Of a DNA stretch of 64,000 nucleotides, positions 1 through 12,043 are shown one piece after another. Each line of letters starts with the position of its first letter. Positions within the stretch are counted from its first letter, which is position 1. The notes below the pieces were generated by a model that ran no database searches, was not told the DNA's origin, and saw nothing but the letters and a program-made list of their open reading frames with translations. The stretch lies in assembly GCA_002221725.1 (NCBI GenBank), contig NJFT01000120.1:1-64000 (forward strand). Reading direction: 5' to 3'. A program made the position numbers and the translations under genes. This stretch comes from Scedosporium boydii (Eukaryota > Ascomycota > Sordariomycetes > Microascales > Microascaceae).

Positions 1-1834
1 TTTGTATTCTAGTAGTATTCTTATATATAAAGTACTAGTGGTAATACTTACATAGTACCTACAAGGGTTGGGTGGGGCAGTGGCGTCAATTTCTCGTACT
101 AACATTTAAACCCCCGGGACAGGTTTAGTTAGAAACCGAGCTCCTTACCCACACATTACAACCCACTCATTACCTCATTCCTCCTGCACTGGATGAAGCG
201 TCGTCTGCAGGGAGTGAAGATGACTTGGACTGTTGATCCTGGAAAGAAACGAAGCAGGAAACAGAACAAGGGTCACATGAACCGGACGGCCTTGGTACGG
301 AGGTACCTCCAGGCCCCTGTCGCGCTTCCCCAACATCTGAAAAGAGGAGATGCAGGCCTCACTTGAAATCCATGTACAAAGTGCATTCAAGCATTATTAT
401 TACCAGGCTTGGTCCAAGTTTAGTCAGTCAACATGACCCAAACCTACGTGCAAAGGCGACGAGGCAGGGGTCCCTCCTCGTTCCTGCTTTGCCCGTACAG
501 TATGTACGGTGGTGGAGGTTTCTAATCATGCTGGATAGAGTCCAAGAATTGGTCAAGGAACTTTGTGTGTACAAAGTACCTCCCCGATCCAGATCATTGA
601 TTGCTGATCTATTGTTAGTGCAAAGTGCTTTATCCTGAGGCAGCGGATCCAGTCCTTGGACTTCTTGATGTGCTTCCGGAACATTATTTCTGGCTGGGAC
701 TTCTTTGTACACTCCACGTCCCACGCTATAATAGAACAACATACACAGTGCATGCCCTGGTCCCCCTCCCCACCACTGCTGTTGCCCAATGCCCATCATC
801 GATCAGAACCCCCAACTCGACCGTCGAGTCACGCTCCTCCCCCGTCCCTTCTGCTATGTCCTCAACAATATTCATTCTCCTGACCTTTTTCAAACTTTCT
901 TTCTCCTCAATTCCCATTCCTCTTGTTTTCCCCCACTGCTCTGCACGATCGACCTATCCTGTCTTGTCCTAACCTTGAGCATAGTGCCTACATACGCCTT
1001 GCACCAAGTCGTAGGCGGTGAGCATATTTCGCCAAACCACTCAACTACTTCGCAAGCGCTAGGCGTGACCCGGCGTTGGCCCGTACCCGGACCCGTTTTC
1101 TGCCTGGCAGGTGACTAAAAGGGTACTTTTTCCCGCCTTTTCTTCATGTACTTCCGTACCTACCCACGCCCACCGCCCAAAGGTACTTTGTACCTTCCAT
1201 CGCCTACGCCTTGCGCCTTCCAGACCTTCTGCCACTTGACCCGCGAGCTTAGCGCTCTGAATACGTCAAAGCCTGTATTAGTCACGTTCAGTCACTCGCC
1301 CTCTTGCTCTTTCCCTTCCTCCTCGCCCAAAACCCAGCTTCTAGCGTCTTGCGAAGTACGATTCAACACCTCCCCAAAATCACTAACAAGACAATCCAGG
1401 ATATTCGACGGCTCCTTCGATTCCATCTATCTCCATAAACGACCCTGGATACTCCGGTTACACTCATACGAGCCGTCTCCCCACCTCTTTTCCACTAGAC
1501 GACTGGTCGCTCTACCCTTCTTAGACCGTTCCGCGTGCGGCAATCTTCGAACCCTTCGATTCCTTGCTGCCTTACATTAGTTTCCAGCTACGAAGCGACC
1601 GCTACTGCCTCCTCTCTCCCCACAGAAACTCTTCTGCCTTGAGCAGTCCTCGACGTTATTTTTAGAATCGCATCCCTTCTCCAACCTCTTGGGCCTATAG
1701 ATTTATACCACAAGCATCGTGTACATGACTCCGAACGCTGCCGACGTCTTTCGAATAGATTAAGCCTCCGGGCTGCTCCCACGACTCCTACCTCCTAACC
1801 CTACCTACTTCTGCTTCTCGGCGACCTACACATT
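1..1834. other. Non-coding region upstream of ATG1
   Basis: No convincing gene is visible; the open frames here are short, overlap on both strands and resemble no family I recognise. The right half (about 1140-1834) is strongly pyrimidine-rich on the plus strand, as expected for a fungal promoter and 5' leader of ATG1. A 7-bp inverted repeat with a 3-base spacer (AAGGTAC-TTT-GTACCTT) lies at 1180-1196, and a related element, TACAAAGTA, is at 570-578. A short upstream reading frame is annotated separately. The transcription start is not determined. Confidence 0.6.
1725..1763 (+). promoter_or_regulatory. Possible 12-codon upstream ORF of ATG1
   Basis: An ATG at 1725 opens a 12-codon frame that ends at TAA 1761-1763, 71 bases before the ATG1 start at 1835. 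No other ATG lies between the two. If the transcript starts upstream of 1725, this uORF could reduce ATG1 translation. Whether it lies in the leader is inference, because the transcription start is unknown. Confidence 0.35.
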
Positions 1835-4800
1835 ATGGCGGACCCGCGTAAGGGCTCGTCGTCCTCTGGGCGCGAGAAGCATGGCCATGTTCAAGTAGGA
1901 AACTTCGTCGTCGGCGCGGAGATCGGCAAGGGCAGCTTTGCCCAGGTTTACATGGGATGGCATAAGGTAACCCAGCTACCCCATCTCCGCGAACTCTTAC
2001 TCGGCACTACCCTATACCTCCTCCCCGGGCTTCCCTGTTCACCTTGCTGTAGTTTTAATTCCACTTATAATCCCGCGTATTTTACACCTGTCCTCCACTG
2101 CTTCTTAATTACTATCTTGCTTTTCCTGACACCTGCGAACTCGGTTTCTGCACCCAGTGACGAATCAAGCTAACCAACTCTCTCCTTGGTACAGACGTCT
2201 CGAGCAGCCGTAGCTATCAAATCCGTCGAGATCGACAGACTAAACAAGAAGCTCAAAGAGAACCTCTATGGAGAAATACAAATACTCAAAACCCTTCGCC
2301 ATCCGCACATTGTAGCTCTACACGACTGCGTCGAGTCCAAAACACACATAAACCTGGTAATGGAGTACTGCGAGCTTGGCGATCTGTCATTCTTCATCAA
2401 GAAACGAGACAAACATGCGACTCACCCTGCTACCTACGATCTAGCGCGAAAGTACCCATGTCCCCCGAATTCCGGTCTCAACGAGGTTGTCATTCGTCAT
2501 TTCCTGAAGCAGCTAGCTAGTGCCCTCAAGTTTCTCAGGGAAATGAACTATGTCCACCGAGACGTAAAGCCGCAAAACTTGCTGCTGCTCCCGTCCCCAG
2601 AGTACCGAAAGGTCCACCCGCGGGACATCCTCGAAGCAAGCCAAGACTCACTGATCCCCGTGGCCGGACTCGCGTCTCTCCCCATGCTAAAACTCGCCGA
2701 TTTCGGATTCGCCCGAGTCCTCCCATCTACATCCCTCGCGGATACGCTCTGTGGTTCGCCCCTATACATGGCGCCCGAGATATTGCGATACGAACGATAT
2801 GATGCCAAGGCTGATCTCTGGTCCGTGGGGACTGTTGCCTTTGAAATGGCCACAGGAAAGCCGCCATTTAGGGCGCGGAACCATGTTGAGCTCCTTCGCA
2901 AGATCGAGGCCAACGAGGACCTAATCAAGTTCCCGCGGGAAACTAACATTAGTCCGGAATTGAAGGCCGTTATTAGGGGTCTACTGAAACGCAACCCAGT
3001 TGAGAGAATGAGCTTCGAAAAGTTCTTTGCTGATGAAGTCATAACTGGACCCATTCCAGGACTTGTTGAAGATGATATCCCCAAGCCTATCCCCATACCC
3101 CAGGAGCCCAAGGTTGCTCCTCTGCCTTCGCCTCTGGAAAGGCCCAGGCGTTCACCAGACCTTCCTAGGGAAAGCGTTATACCGAGCTCTCCTATTGAAA
3201 CAGGGTCTAAATCACCGCTGGTTGGAAGTCCAGGCACTCGCACTGCTGCGATGACCCCGACCCACCGAGACGCCGGCACTGGTCTCGGCATCCGCCAGCA
3301 TCCTCTCCCTCAAGCTCAACCAGGGACATCTAACTCCCCACGCAGATTGTCGGACGTTGCTTCCGCCCGTCTTCGAGACAATCAATCATCACCTCCATCA
3401 TCTCTACTTAACGAGCACGGCATCAAGAAGCGAGGGCGCGTACAAACCAGCCCGCTCCCAATAGAGGAGCGAGAGAGAGCAGCCCAAGATGTTGCATTTG
3501 AACGTGACTATGTGGTCGTCGAGAAGCGGCAAGTTGAAGTTAATGCCTTCGCTGATGAGATGGCCGCCAATCCCCGCCTCGGTGGCCATGGAAACAGTGG
3601 CACTTCACCGAGGTCTGGTCAAGTAGTGCGGCGCGCTACGCAAACAAACTCGACAGGAGCCGGGGCAAACCAACAATCTCGAGCAATCCAAATTGCGCAA
3701 GGCAAAGGGCATCACAATCATCAAGGTTCCTATGACAAGGGGGCTTCTGCCGCGGGTAGTAGCCCAATCTCGGCCAGCAGCGCCATCTCGAAGGCAATAC
3801 AAGATGCAAGCCTTCGACTCTTCGGCTTCAAGGTCCCTCCCGTTCGAGTTGGAAAGGGACAGTCACCGCCTCTATATAGCCCATTCCCCGCCTACCCAAT
3901 ACCCGCCAACCAAGCCGGCCTGCTTGAGGATGGCAAGCGCGGCGCATCACCGGATGAGGACGCCCGAGTCGCCCAGGCAATTGAAGAGTATGCTAACCGC
4001 AGTGACTGCGTCTACGGATTCGCGGAAGTGAAGTTTAAGCAGCTGTTTCCATTGGCACCATCGATGGAGCACGGACTAGGTGGTGCGTCGGCCGAGGATA
4101 TGGACCCTCGAGATGAGGGATTGACCCTGGACGCCGTGGTCACTTTGTCGGAAGAGGCGTTGGTCCTTTACGTCAAAGCGTTGTCTATGCTCGCAAAGGC
4201 AATGGATATTGCTAGTCTGTGGTGGCAACATAAGACGCAGCGCGAGCCTAGCCCAAATACCCGAGACGGCCAAGGATCCCAGTTTCTCTCCATGCGTATC
4301 AACTCGGCGGTGCAATGGGTGCGGACGCGCTTCAACGAGGTTTTAGAGAAGTCGGAAGTCGTCCGACTGAAGCTCGTGGATGCGCAGAAACAGCTTCCAG
4401 AAGATCACCCGAGCCATCCAAGCAACCACCAGGGCGATTCGAGCTTCGATGCTGGAGAGAAGCAAGTGTACTTAACACCGGGGATCAGCGCGGAAAAGCT
4501 CATGTACGACCGAGCAATCGACATGAGTAGAACCGCGGCGATTGATGAGATTGCAAACGAGCACCTGAAGGATTGCGAGGAGTATTACACTACGGCCATT
4601 CGAATGCTCGAGGCCGTTCTCGATGTTGATGATGAGTCTTACCGATCAAGATCTGGTTCCACTTCTAAGGACGCGAGAGTTGATAATGGGCGTGAAATAG
4701 CGGGCGATCTCGACCGCGAAGATCGGAAGGTGGTCAAGAAGAGTAAGTTCAAGCCTGTGATACGATCGGTTCCTTTATCTACTTCTACACCCGCTCTCTT

Positions 4801-4994
4801 AAGTGTACCTAGTATCCAACGTTCGAGACTAACATTATTGCTATCTAGTGATCGGCCTGATCCGCGGGAGACTCTCGATGGTCAGAAAGAAGCGGAGCGT
4901 AATTGCCGAGGCTGAGAAGGCACAGCTCGTCGCAGAGCGACGGCGGAGTGGTGATATGACGCCCAGGAGCGTTCGTTCTCATGCATCATCATAA
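1835..4994 (+). CDS. ATG1: Serine/threonine kinase Atg1 (autophagy initiation)
   Basis: Three coding exons (1835-1966, 2195-4742, 4849-4994) give 941 aa. The introns are 228 and 106 bp, with GTAA donors and TAG/CAG acceptors. Atg1 is the kinase of the Atg1-Atg13-Atg17 complex that starts autophagosome formation at the pre-autophagosomal site. The kinase domain spans about residues 24-330: glycine loop GKGSFAQVY (31-39), VAIK lysine 53, HRD at 165-167, DFG Asp 213, and GSPLYMAPE in the activation segment. A long disordered Ser/Pro-rich linker follows. Within it, DYVVVEK (Tyr483 to Val486) matches the Atg8-interacting motif known in yeast Atg1. The C-terminal third, from about residue 630, is the helical MIT-type region that binds Atg13. 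The last intron splits an ATG (Met) codon, and only the spliced frame gives the usual basic tail. Length and architecture fit the fungal family. Confidence 0.97.
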
Positions 4995-6655
4995 GGAAGC
5001 TGGCGCAACATGGCAAGAAGAATTTTTTGACGACGTGACGAACAATGGTTTTGTTTTAAACCGACATTACGATACCATCGTCGATGCCTCACGGCTTCAT
5101 GTCTATACCTCTTTTTTTTCTTTTAACCCCCATTCTCTTTTTTTTTTCGGGTGTTTCTTAATAGCCTGTTCTTTTTTTTTCGCTTCTTTTCTTCATGGAT
5201 GGCGCTCTAGCAACGGACGTCCTTCCGACGGATTTTTCCGGGGATTTTGCTTGGATTGGTGTGATTGAAGGCTATACTCGGAGTTTGACTGGATTTCTGG
5301 CGATCGATCTCTTTTTTTCTCTTGGTTTCTACATACGGGACATGGCGACGAATCTCATATACATTGGCGTTTTCGCAACTTCCCTTTTTTTTTCCTCCTT
5401 CTATTCATTTTAGTTTTCACCTCGTGTCTTCCATACCAAAGCCACTTCTTTCTTTCACATGAAGGCCTCTAGGATGAGGTGAGGAAACGGGGCGCATGGG
5501 ATTCATACGGTCATGATGATGGTTACCCAAGATGGCAATCACAGGACATTCATGTGGCTATTCGGTTTCCTAGTTTCCTTTTTTCCTTTATTTTTTCCGT
5601 TCTTCTCTTTTTTGCTCCTCCCTCTCATACGGAGCTCGAGTATGAACGCGTGTGCGTGTGTGTGGTTTCATGGGTGGCTATCTGTGTACGACTTAGATTG
5701 ACATGGTTTATACTTGGAAGGGTTGAACGGCAACGGCAACAGCAGCAACGGCATCAGCATAGTTGAAGCCCAACAGAGTTCAAGTTGGGAGTAGCTGTTA
5801 GAAGAGCTTGAAGGAAAGAGAACTTAACTTCCAGCTAGGCCGCAAACCCAAGAACTGGGAACAAAAAAAGGGTCATAAAGAAAGAGAATAAATTGAGCGC
5901 GAGAAAGCTAAACACTCAACTTTTCACACATTTCTCCGATGGCACGAACTGCACTATACCGTGAGAAGAAGGGATTGGCGCGTAGACTGTGGGGTATGTA
6001 GCACTTGGCCGAAGCCTCGTAGGTCAGTGGCTTGCCTGGTTGCAACGTATTGCCTGCCTCTCCCTTAGCTTCAGTCAGTTGTATCGAGCCTTTTCAACTT
6101 GGCTTCTGTCCTGAGTCGCTTGGCGACGACCGAAGATCGGTAGAGCACCGTACCCTGGGTGTACCTCGTGGCGAAGTAAGGATAAAGTTTGCCGGAAGAA
6201 GCAAGGGATAGCCTTCGAGTCTAGATCAAGGATCGCAGGATTTAATACCAAGATCAAGGCAGAGACATCTATTATTCCCTTTTTGCACACAGCATTATTA
6301 GCCCAGGAGAAAACATAGTTATTTGATGAAGATGGATTGGACACTTCATTAAAGATAGGCTCACAAAAGCCACATACATGAATCAACAGGACACACAAGT
6401 CCATTCTCCCTGGAACGCCGTTGGTCAAGAAACACCAGAAAACACATAGCCAGACAGAGCATACACTCTTCGTCTTGCCCTCTCCTTCACCATTGCTCTC
6501 ACCCATAGCACAGTCCATACCCCCTCCCGTAATCCTTCCCTGTGTCCAATCCATCTTCCCCTCTCCCTTGCCTCAGCTCCTGTTTCCCGCCCCTCATCAT
6601 CTCATCATCATCTCGACATCCTCTGATTCGGCATCCCATGCCTCTCTAAATACGC

Positions 6656-6697
6656 TCATCATCATCATCATGTGTGTGTGTGTGTGTGTGTGTGTGT
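6656..6697. repeat. Compound TCA / TG microsatellite
   Basis: Five TCA units at 6656-6670 run directly into about 13 TG units at 6671-6697. It is a simple compound microsatellite in non-coding DNA, likely to vary in length between strains. Confidence 0.95.
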
Positions 6698-6894
6698 TTA
6701 GACCCCTTCGGGGGGGGCTTTTTTGTTTTTCGTGTCTCGGGGAGTGAGTTCTTGGTCAAATGTAATCTCAGAAAGGCCGCTGTCCAACGATAGGATGTAA
6801 GAGTGAATCTCGCCCTGAATATGTCGCACCAGGTTGGCCGACGGGTTGATGGCTATTCAGACACCGTCAGAGGGGGGGAAGATATCGAAAAGGG

Positions 6895-7240
6895 GTTTGT
6901 TTGTTCGAAAGTCCCAAGGAGGGTTGACGGTGCGTGGATGCAATCGCACCACGCCCCGGGACGAAACGCTGCTTATTGCAAGCAGCAAGACTTCATTGTT
7001 GAGACTGTCCAGACGTCGTCGGGCGGCATAGTGGAAAAGTAGTGTGTTTGTTTTGTTCTATTTGTTTGTCTGAAGCCGCCAGGACGCGTTGGCGGTTGTC
7101 GATGCAATCGAGCGGCGATTTTGACGAGGAGTTTTGTTGGAGACACCTTGATCGTGTCTAGATGTCGTCGAGTGAAGAGTGGAAAGATTGTTTGTTCGCC
7201 GATAGTGTCACGACCAGTCGAGCGGTATATATAATAGAGA
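6895..7240. repeat. Diverged tandem duplication, unit about 150 bp
   Basis: Two successive blocks (about 6895-7040 and 7041-7187) share the same landmarks in order. These are a TTTGTTTGT tract, GATGCAATCG (6937 and 7101), AGACGTCGTCGGG against AGATGTCGTCGAG (7011 and 7160), and AGTGGAAA. A partial third block starts near 7188. Several mismatches between copies are C/T or G/A transitions, which would fit repeat-induced point mutation, but the sample is small. No coding frame runs through the blocks. Confidence 0.5.
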
Positions 7241-7830
7241 GATTTCCGAGTCGTGGATGGCGACAAATCCCCGCGCCGGAGTATATATAGTGGACGTTGA
7301 CCAAAATATAAATGGCGATATCCCGAGTCTTAAGCCACTGTGGGCTTGATAGCAAGGAAATCCATGAAAGGGGAGCTTGGCGGAGCATAGAACGACTTGG
7401 AACCCGAGTTTGTGTGCAACGAGTTCGGGGCCTCGTATCATGTCGCAGGAGTGACGGTGTCATTGAGAATGAGTCTGCGTGGCTAGTGCGCAACTGAAGA
7501 AGGCCAACCTTTCCAAGACTCGGTAGGTATGGAAAAACACCTCGTCCTCAAGAGCGCTCCAATCCGCGGACGATGGGATTTCGAGCGGCATCTTCGATCG
7601 TTCGGTAGGAACTGACGAAACCATGAAGACGTGGTGGTAAAGAAGGCCGAACACCGCCCAACTCCCCAACTCCCCAAACCCCAAGAGACATGATGATGAT
7701 GATGACGGGACACCCCGAAGGGCCCCAACAAAAGAGACAAAGCAAGAGGCAACAAGGCACGGAAGCCCCAATCCCTTACCAGTGGCATCGAGTGAGTTGT
7801 TGTAATCGATGCCGAGCCAACTCCCTCCAT

Positions 7831-10597
7831 TCACGGCCATTTACCGCTGGTCTTGCGATTGACGGCGTCGACCCAAGATCCCGGATCGGTCGGAGCACCG
7901 GACGTCTCTTCCTCAACGCGTCCCAAAACCCTTCTCAAGGGGTGCTGAGGTTGAGGCCGTCCAGTGGCGCCGGTCGCACCGGTTTGCTGAGCCCTGGCCC
8001 GCGCAAATATGGCCGGATCCACTTTGCTCCTGAACCCCGAAGCGCCCACGTTCTGCTCTGAGGAGAACGGGTTGCGACGAGGCAGGCTCGGAGTGGAAGG
8101 ACCGGACCCACCAGGCGGTAGTGGCGTGGCAGAAGGGGGCTGGTACTGGCGAGGCATCGGGTGTTCACGGAGAATCTCCGCAAACTGCTCCCGGAGGCTC
8201 GACGAGGCTGGCTGCTGCGCGGGGGCAAGCCGCGGTTGACCCTGTGGAAGGGAGCGGTCGAACGGGTTTCCACGATCAGCAGGAGAGCCAAGTTGGACTT
8301 GGCTCTTTGGTTGCTGCTGATCAGGGAAACCTGATCCACCAGCCCTATCCACACTCGGGCTTTCGAAATTCCGGACTCGCAGGGTATACGAGTCACTGCC
8401 GGGGAGAGGCAGAGCCTTCATCCCCCTGCGGCTGTTGGGCAAGACGTCCAACAGGTCACGCCCAACATCCACAATGGGCGTGACTGCTGGGATCCCCTTC
8501 CGTCGGATGCCCTCCATGGCCTGGAAGACGCCTTCGTTGAGCCTCAGGAAAGGATGAGTGACGGCCTGGTAGACCGTCATCCTTTCCGTCGGCTCGACGC
8601 GAAGACATCTCTTGATGAAATCCAGGAGATGGAGGGACCTTTGGTCCTTTTTGGAAGCGAACAAGCCGATGAGCTTGGCATCGACTTGTTCTTGGGTCGT
8701 CTGCACACGGGATTCGAATTGAGAGCGGGCCAAATCTGGGACCCCATGCTCTCTGCCGAAGAGGTCAAGCACGATCATACCAAGCGACCACATGTCCGCA
8801 GTTGGCGTTTGCACGCCAGTGTGGAATTGGACTTCTCTGTAGAAATAATATCAATCAGTAAGATTCGTCTCGACAGTGACGAGCAAGGGTGAACAAGTGA
8901 AGGGGAACGTGGTTCATTGGAGAGAGCGGGAAAAGAAAGATAAAGGGAATTAAAAAAAGAAAAGAACGGAGAGGAAATGAACGTACGGTGCTTGGTATCC
9001 CGGAGTTCCCACACCTGACACCAGCCTTCTCGAGGCATGGATGCCAGCGCAGCCAAAGTCGGATATGCATACCCGATGGTTTCCCCGTGGGATTGAAGCC
9101 AGCAAAATGTTGCATGGCTTCAAGTCCCGGTGAACAAGCCCTCTGTCGTGAATGTACTTCAGGCCTGCCACCACCTGTCGAAGGATCCCTTGGGTCTCCC
9201 CTTCATCCATGAAGACTTTTCGCTGCATGTACGACGTGAGATCCCCTCCGGATGCCAACTCCAGGAACAGGTATCTAGAAAGACGGGGTTAGTTTGATGA
9301 TCGAAATACACCGGAACGAAGGGGAAAGGGATGGAGGACAACGTACATCGAGTAGTTTGAGCGGAAGTGCGTGATCAACTTGATCACATTATACTAGCAG
9401 AGAATGTTGTCGTTAGCTCGTCCCAGGGCCAGACTGGCTGACTGGGAATTGGGAATTGGGGGAAAGAAAGGAAAGGAACGTAGGATAGGAGAATAAACAA
9501 CTTACGTGATCGAGCTTTCCAAGCACTTCCGCCTCGAGACGAGTTCGATTGATCCAGTTGATTCCGCCGGGGCCCCGAACCTCCAGCATCTTCGCCAGGT
9601 CAACGATCTTTACGACGAGCTGTTCTTTGGTCCGGACGTTCCAGGCGAGGCGAACCTCACCCTGACCGCCCTTCCCAAGGACGACGTCGCAGATCTCGAA
9701 GTCGTCTCGGAATTGCTGGCCGCCATTCGAGTCAGAACCGTTAAAAAGAATTTGGGGGCTTTTCTTTTCTTTTTTTTTGAAGACCCTATATATATAGGAC
9801 CAAGGAAAAGAAGAAAAACAGAAAAGAAAAGCAAAGAAGAATAGTCAAGTGCCAAGTGTAGCCCGATATTGGCGAGGTGGGTTGATGATGGGTAATAGCG
9901 AGTGTGAAGCAAACTTGGTATTTGGAGAGAAAGAAGGGAGGAAAGAGATGGAGCGAAGGAGAGAGGGGAGGAGGGAATTTGCGTCCTTGGGAAACTGGAG
10001 GAAGGTGTTTGTAATGAGTGGTATGATTCACTTACCCGAGCCTCCTCTTGCTGAATCTCTCCCAACTTGTGCACCCCCTGATTCATGTAGTGTTGCGTCA
10101 CCTTAATCGTAAACTTCCCAAACCCAATTTCCACACCGGGCTCCAGGAGCCACCCCTTGCTCGAGATCGGATCGCTGTTGAGGTAGATCCGCTCATCCTT
10201 TCGAGTCACGTACGTAGACCCCGTGGTAGAACGGTTCCGCACGTAAACGGCAGGAGGAAGGTTGTCGTCGTACGTGACTTCCCAGAAGTGGCATTGGTGC
10301 TCCTGGAGATCCTCATCATCCAGGCTAATGTCACTGAAGGCGGGAAAAAAGCAGAAAACTGATTAGCGTCTTACGGTTCGGAGCTATGATGGGAAGGAAC
10401 CAGGTGAACTTACTTGCTCTCGGCTCGTCCGAAAGTAATCTGCTGCTTACGGTGAAGCTGAATATCACCTAGGTTAAATAGTTAATACGGACACTAGTCG
10501 AGAGTGAAAGCGCGCCATAGGGCGGTTGGAACTTACCAAGAGAAGTCTCTCCAATTTGGAGCGACAAAGTCGCAACAATATCGCTAGTTGCCGACAT
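7831..10597 (-). CDS. FHA-domain serine/threonine protein kinase (Chk2/Rad53-type architecture)
   Basis: Seven coding exons on the minus strand (10597-10537, 10468-10414, 10333-10036, 9715-9506, 9393-9347, 9274-8987, 8836-7831) join in frame to 654 aa. An FHA phosphopeptide-binding domain (about residues 10-125; FGRAESND, HCHF-like core, [10 protein letters not shown]) is followed by a kinase domain. The kinase has glycine loop GKGGQGEV (152-159), VVK Lys174, HRDLKPCN with Asp274, DFG Asp296 and GTPGYQAPE, so it should be active. The tail of about 300 residues is disordered and rich in Pro, Gln and Ser. FHA followed by kinase is the order found in Chk2/Rad53/Mek1 checkpoint kinases, but the catalytic sequence is divergent and orthology is not claimed. 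ATG 10597 is the first ATG after a likely 5'-UTR intron (10781-10699); an N-terminally longer form is possible. Confidence 0.85.
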
Positions 10598-12043
10598 TCC
10601 GACCAAGGGTGACCGAGTATACACTTCTGTACCGCTGCTGGTCAGACCGAACAATCTCACCGAGAGGATGCCGGCGAGGTCGCCAGCAGGCGCCAAGACT
10701 AGCGCCAACAAGGGGAGGAAACAGAAGAAGAAACGAGAGGAATAGAAGGGGAAGATAGAAAAAGAAAAACCTCATACTTACCCTAAAGTGTATGAAGGAG
10801 AAACAGCACGCGAATTACGCGGCTAAAGACAGGATCCTCGAAGGATAAATGAAACCACAAGGCACCTTGCCATGGATCAGCTGCGTGGCCTGGGGATGGA
10901 ATAACGACACCGAAGGATCAAATGAGAGCAAAACATACCTTAAGTGCGTTTCTGATAGATGGGAGTCCTTTCCCTATGGACTCCAAGAGATTCAATATGA
11001 GATTGATGGAGTATGATAGACGCTGGTTCCTTTCAGGCAAGGAGAAGGGGTCAGTGTACAGCGACGCGACAGAAAACGCGTCGGTTAACGCGTCAGTCAA
11101 GTCAATTGGGAACAGGAAGATGGAAGACCAGAGGATACGGATGGGGCAGGAGGAAGCAACTCTGTGGGAAAAAGGAGAAGCAGAATATACCTTTTTCGCG
11201 TCAATCGAGAGATGAAGAAGACAAGAAAAATCGATCAGGGTACAAGTCAAGTATGGGTAGTTACTTGAATGAAAGAGATGAAGTGATTGTCAGAAACTGA
11301 TGTTTGTGATTGCTGTTGTTTGCTGTGACCCTTTGATTCAAATGCAATGTGAGAACAGTCTTGGGGAAAAGAGGAGGAGAAGAAGCCCCAGAGTTCAGAA
11401 ACTGGAGGGTTTTATAGTTGAGAAGGAAGATGCTTAGTCGTTGGCCGACCTGGAGATATCCAAAATATTGACAAACATTGTAAATCAAGGAGCATTTTGG
11501 AATATTCCTACTGTAAAGAGACTATCTGTCGTTGTTGTCCACCTCCCAAAGAGCCGGGCTGTGATGTTCCTTAGACCTCCGTTGCAGCTCCGGACTTCAC
11601 GGAGATGCCCCACTTTTTCCGGAGCTGGCACCTGCCTCACTGGGCCAGCCTTTGACAGACTTTGGTAGACCCCACTTCAGCTGTGAAGTCATGTGACCAA
11701 GGGCTTTGAGGCCCCTCCACCCTCAAGAATTTATTCCATTAAATGCAGCAAGGAAATTTCCCCACCTTAACCTGACACAAACATCATCACAACAATCCTC
11801 TCATCACCAGAAGTAAGTTGCTATTGAAGGGGGATGAAAGCCCCTGGAATCCATGATCCCTTGCCTTTCTTGATGGCGCCCTTTGCTATGAGAAGCTTGC
11901 AAACAAGTTTTCCTGCTCCTTGAGCTTCCTCGCGGCGACGCAACGCCAATTGCCCATCGCGGCACAAGACCACCCAAGGAGCTCCTGGAGCTGTCGAACC
12001 TGGAGCTATCGATGCTAACTATTTCCTTCCAGCCGAGTTCAAG
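10598..12043. other. Divergent promoter region of the FHA kinase and RPL41
   Basis: This separates the kinase start (minus) from the RPL41 start (plus). On the minus strand a GTAAGT donor at 10781 and a CTAG acceptor at 10699 mark a probable 83-bp leader intron of the kinase. On the plus strand a GTAAGT donor at 11813 and a CTTCCAG acceptor at 12032, with a GCTAAC branch motif near 12014, mark a 220-bp 5'-UTR intron of RPL41. Leader introns are common in fungal ribosomal protein genes. No other gene is visible. Confidence 0.65.

Larger units (their letters stand above)
4995..7830. other. Convergent intergenic region, no supported gene
   Basis: This lies between the 3' ends of ATG1 (plus) and the FHA kinase (minus). 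Runs of T at about 5105-5200 and 5310-5420 look like 3'-UTR and terminator sequence. A 159-codon minus-strand frame at 6075-6554 is rich in Cys, Gly and Ser, has no recognisable domain and is not annotated. A TCA/TG microsatellite and a diverged tandem duplication are listed separately. Confidence 0.6.

Noticed and set aside
5930..6002. Short ATG frame reading MARTALYREKKG with a GTATGT after it, possibly a first exon
   Set aside because: No downstream exon with a plausible acceptor and continuing frame was found.
6075..6554. 159-codon minus-strand frame downstream of ATG1
   Set aside because: Composition looks random (Cys/Gly/Ser-rich), no domain, no splice context, and it overlaps low-complexity DNA.
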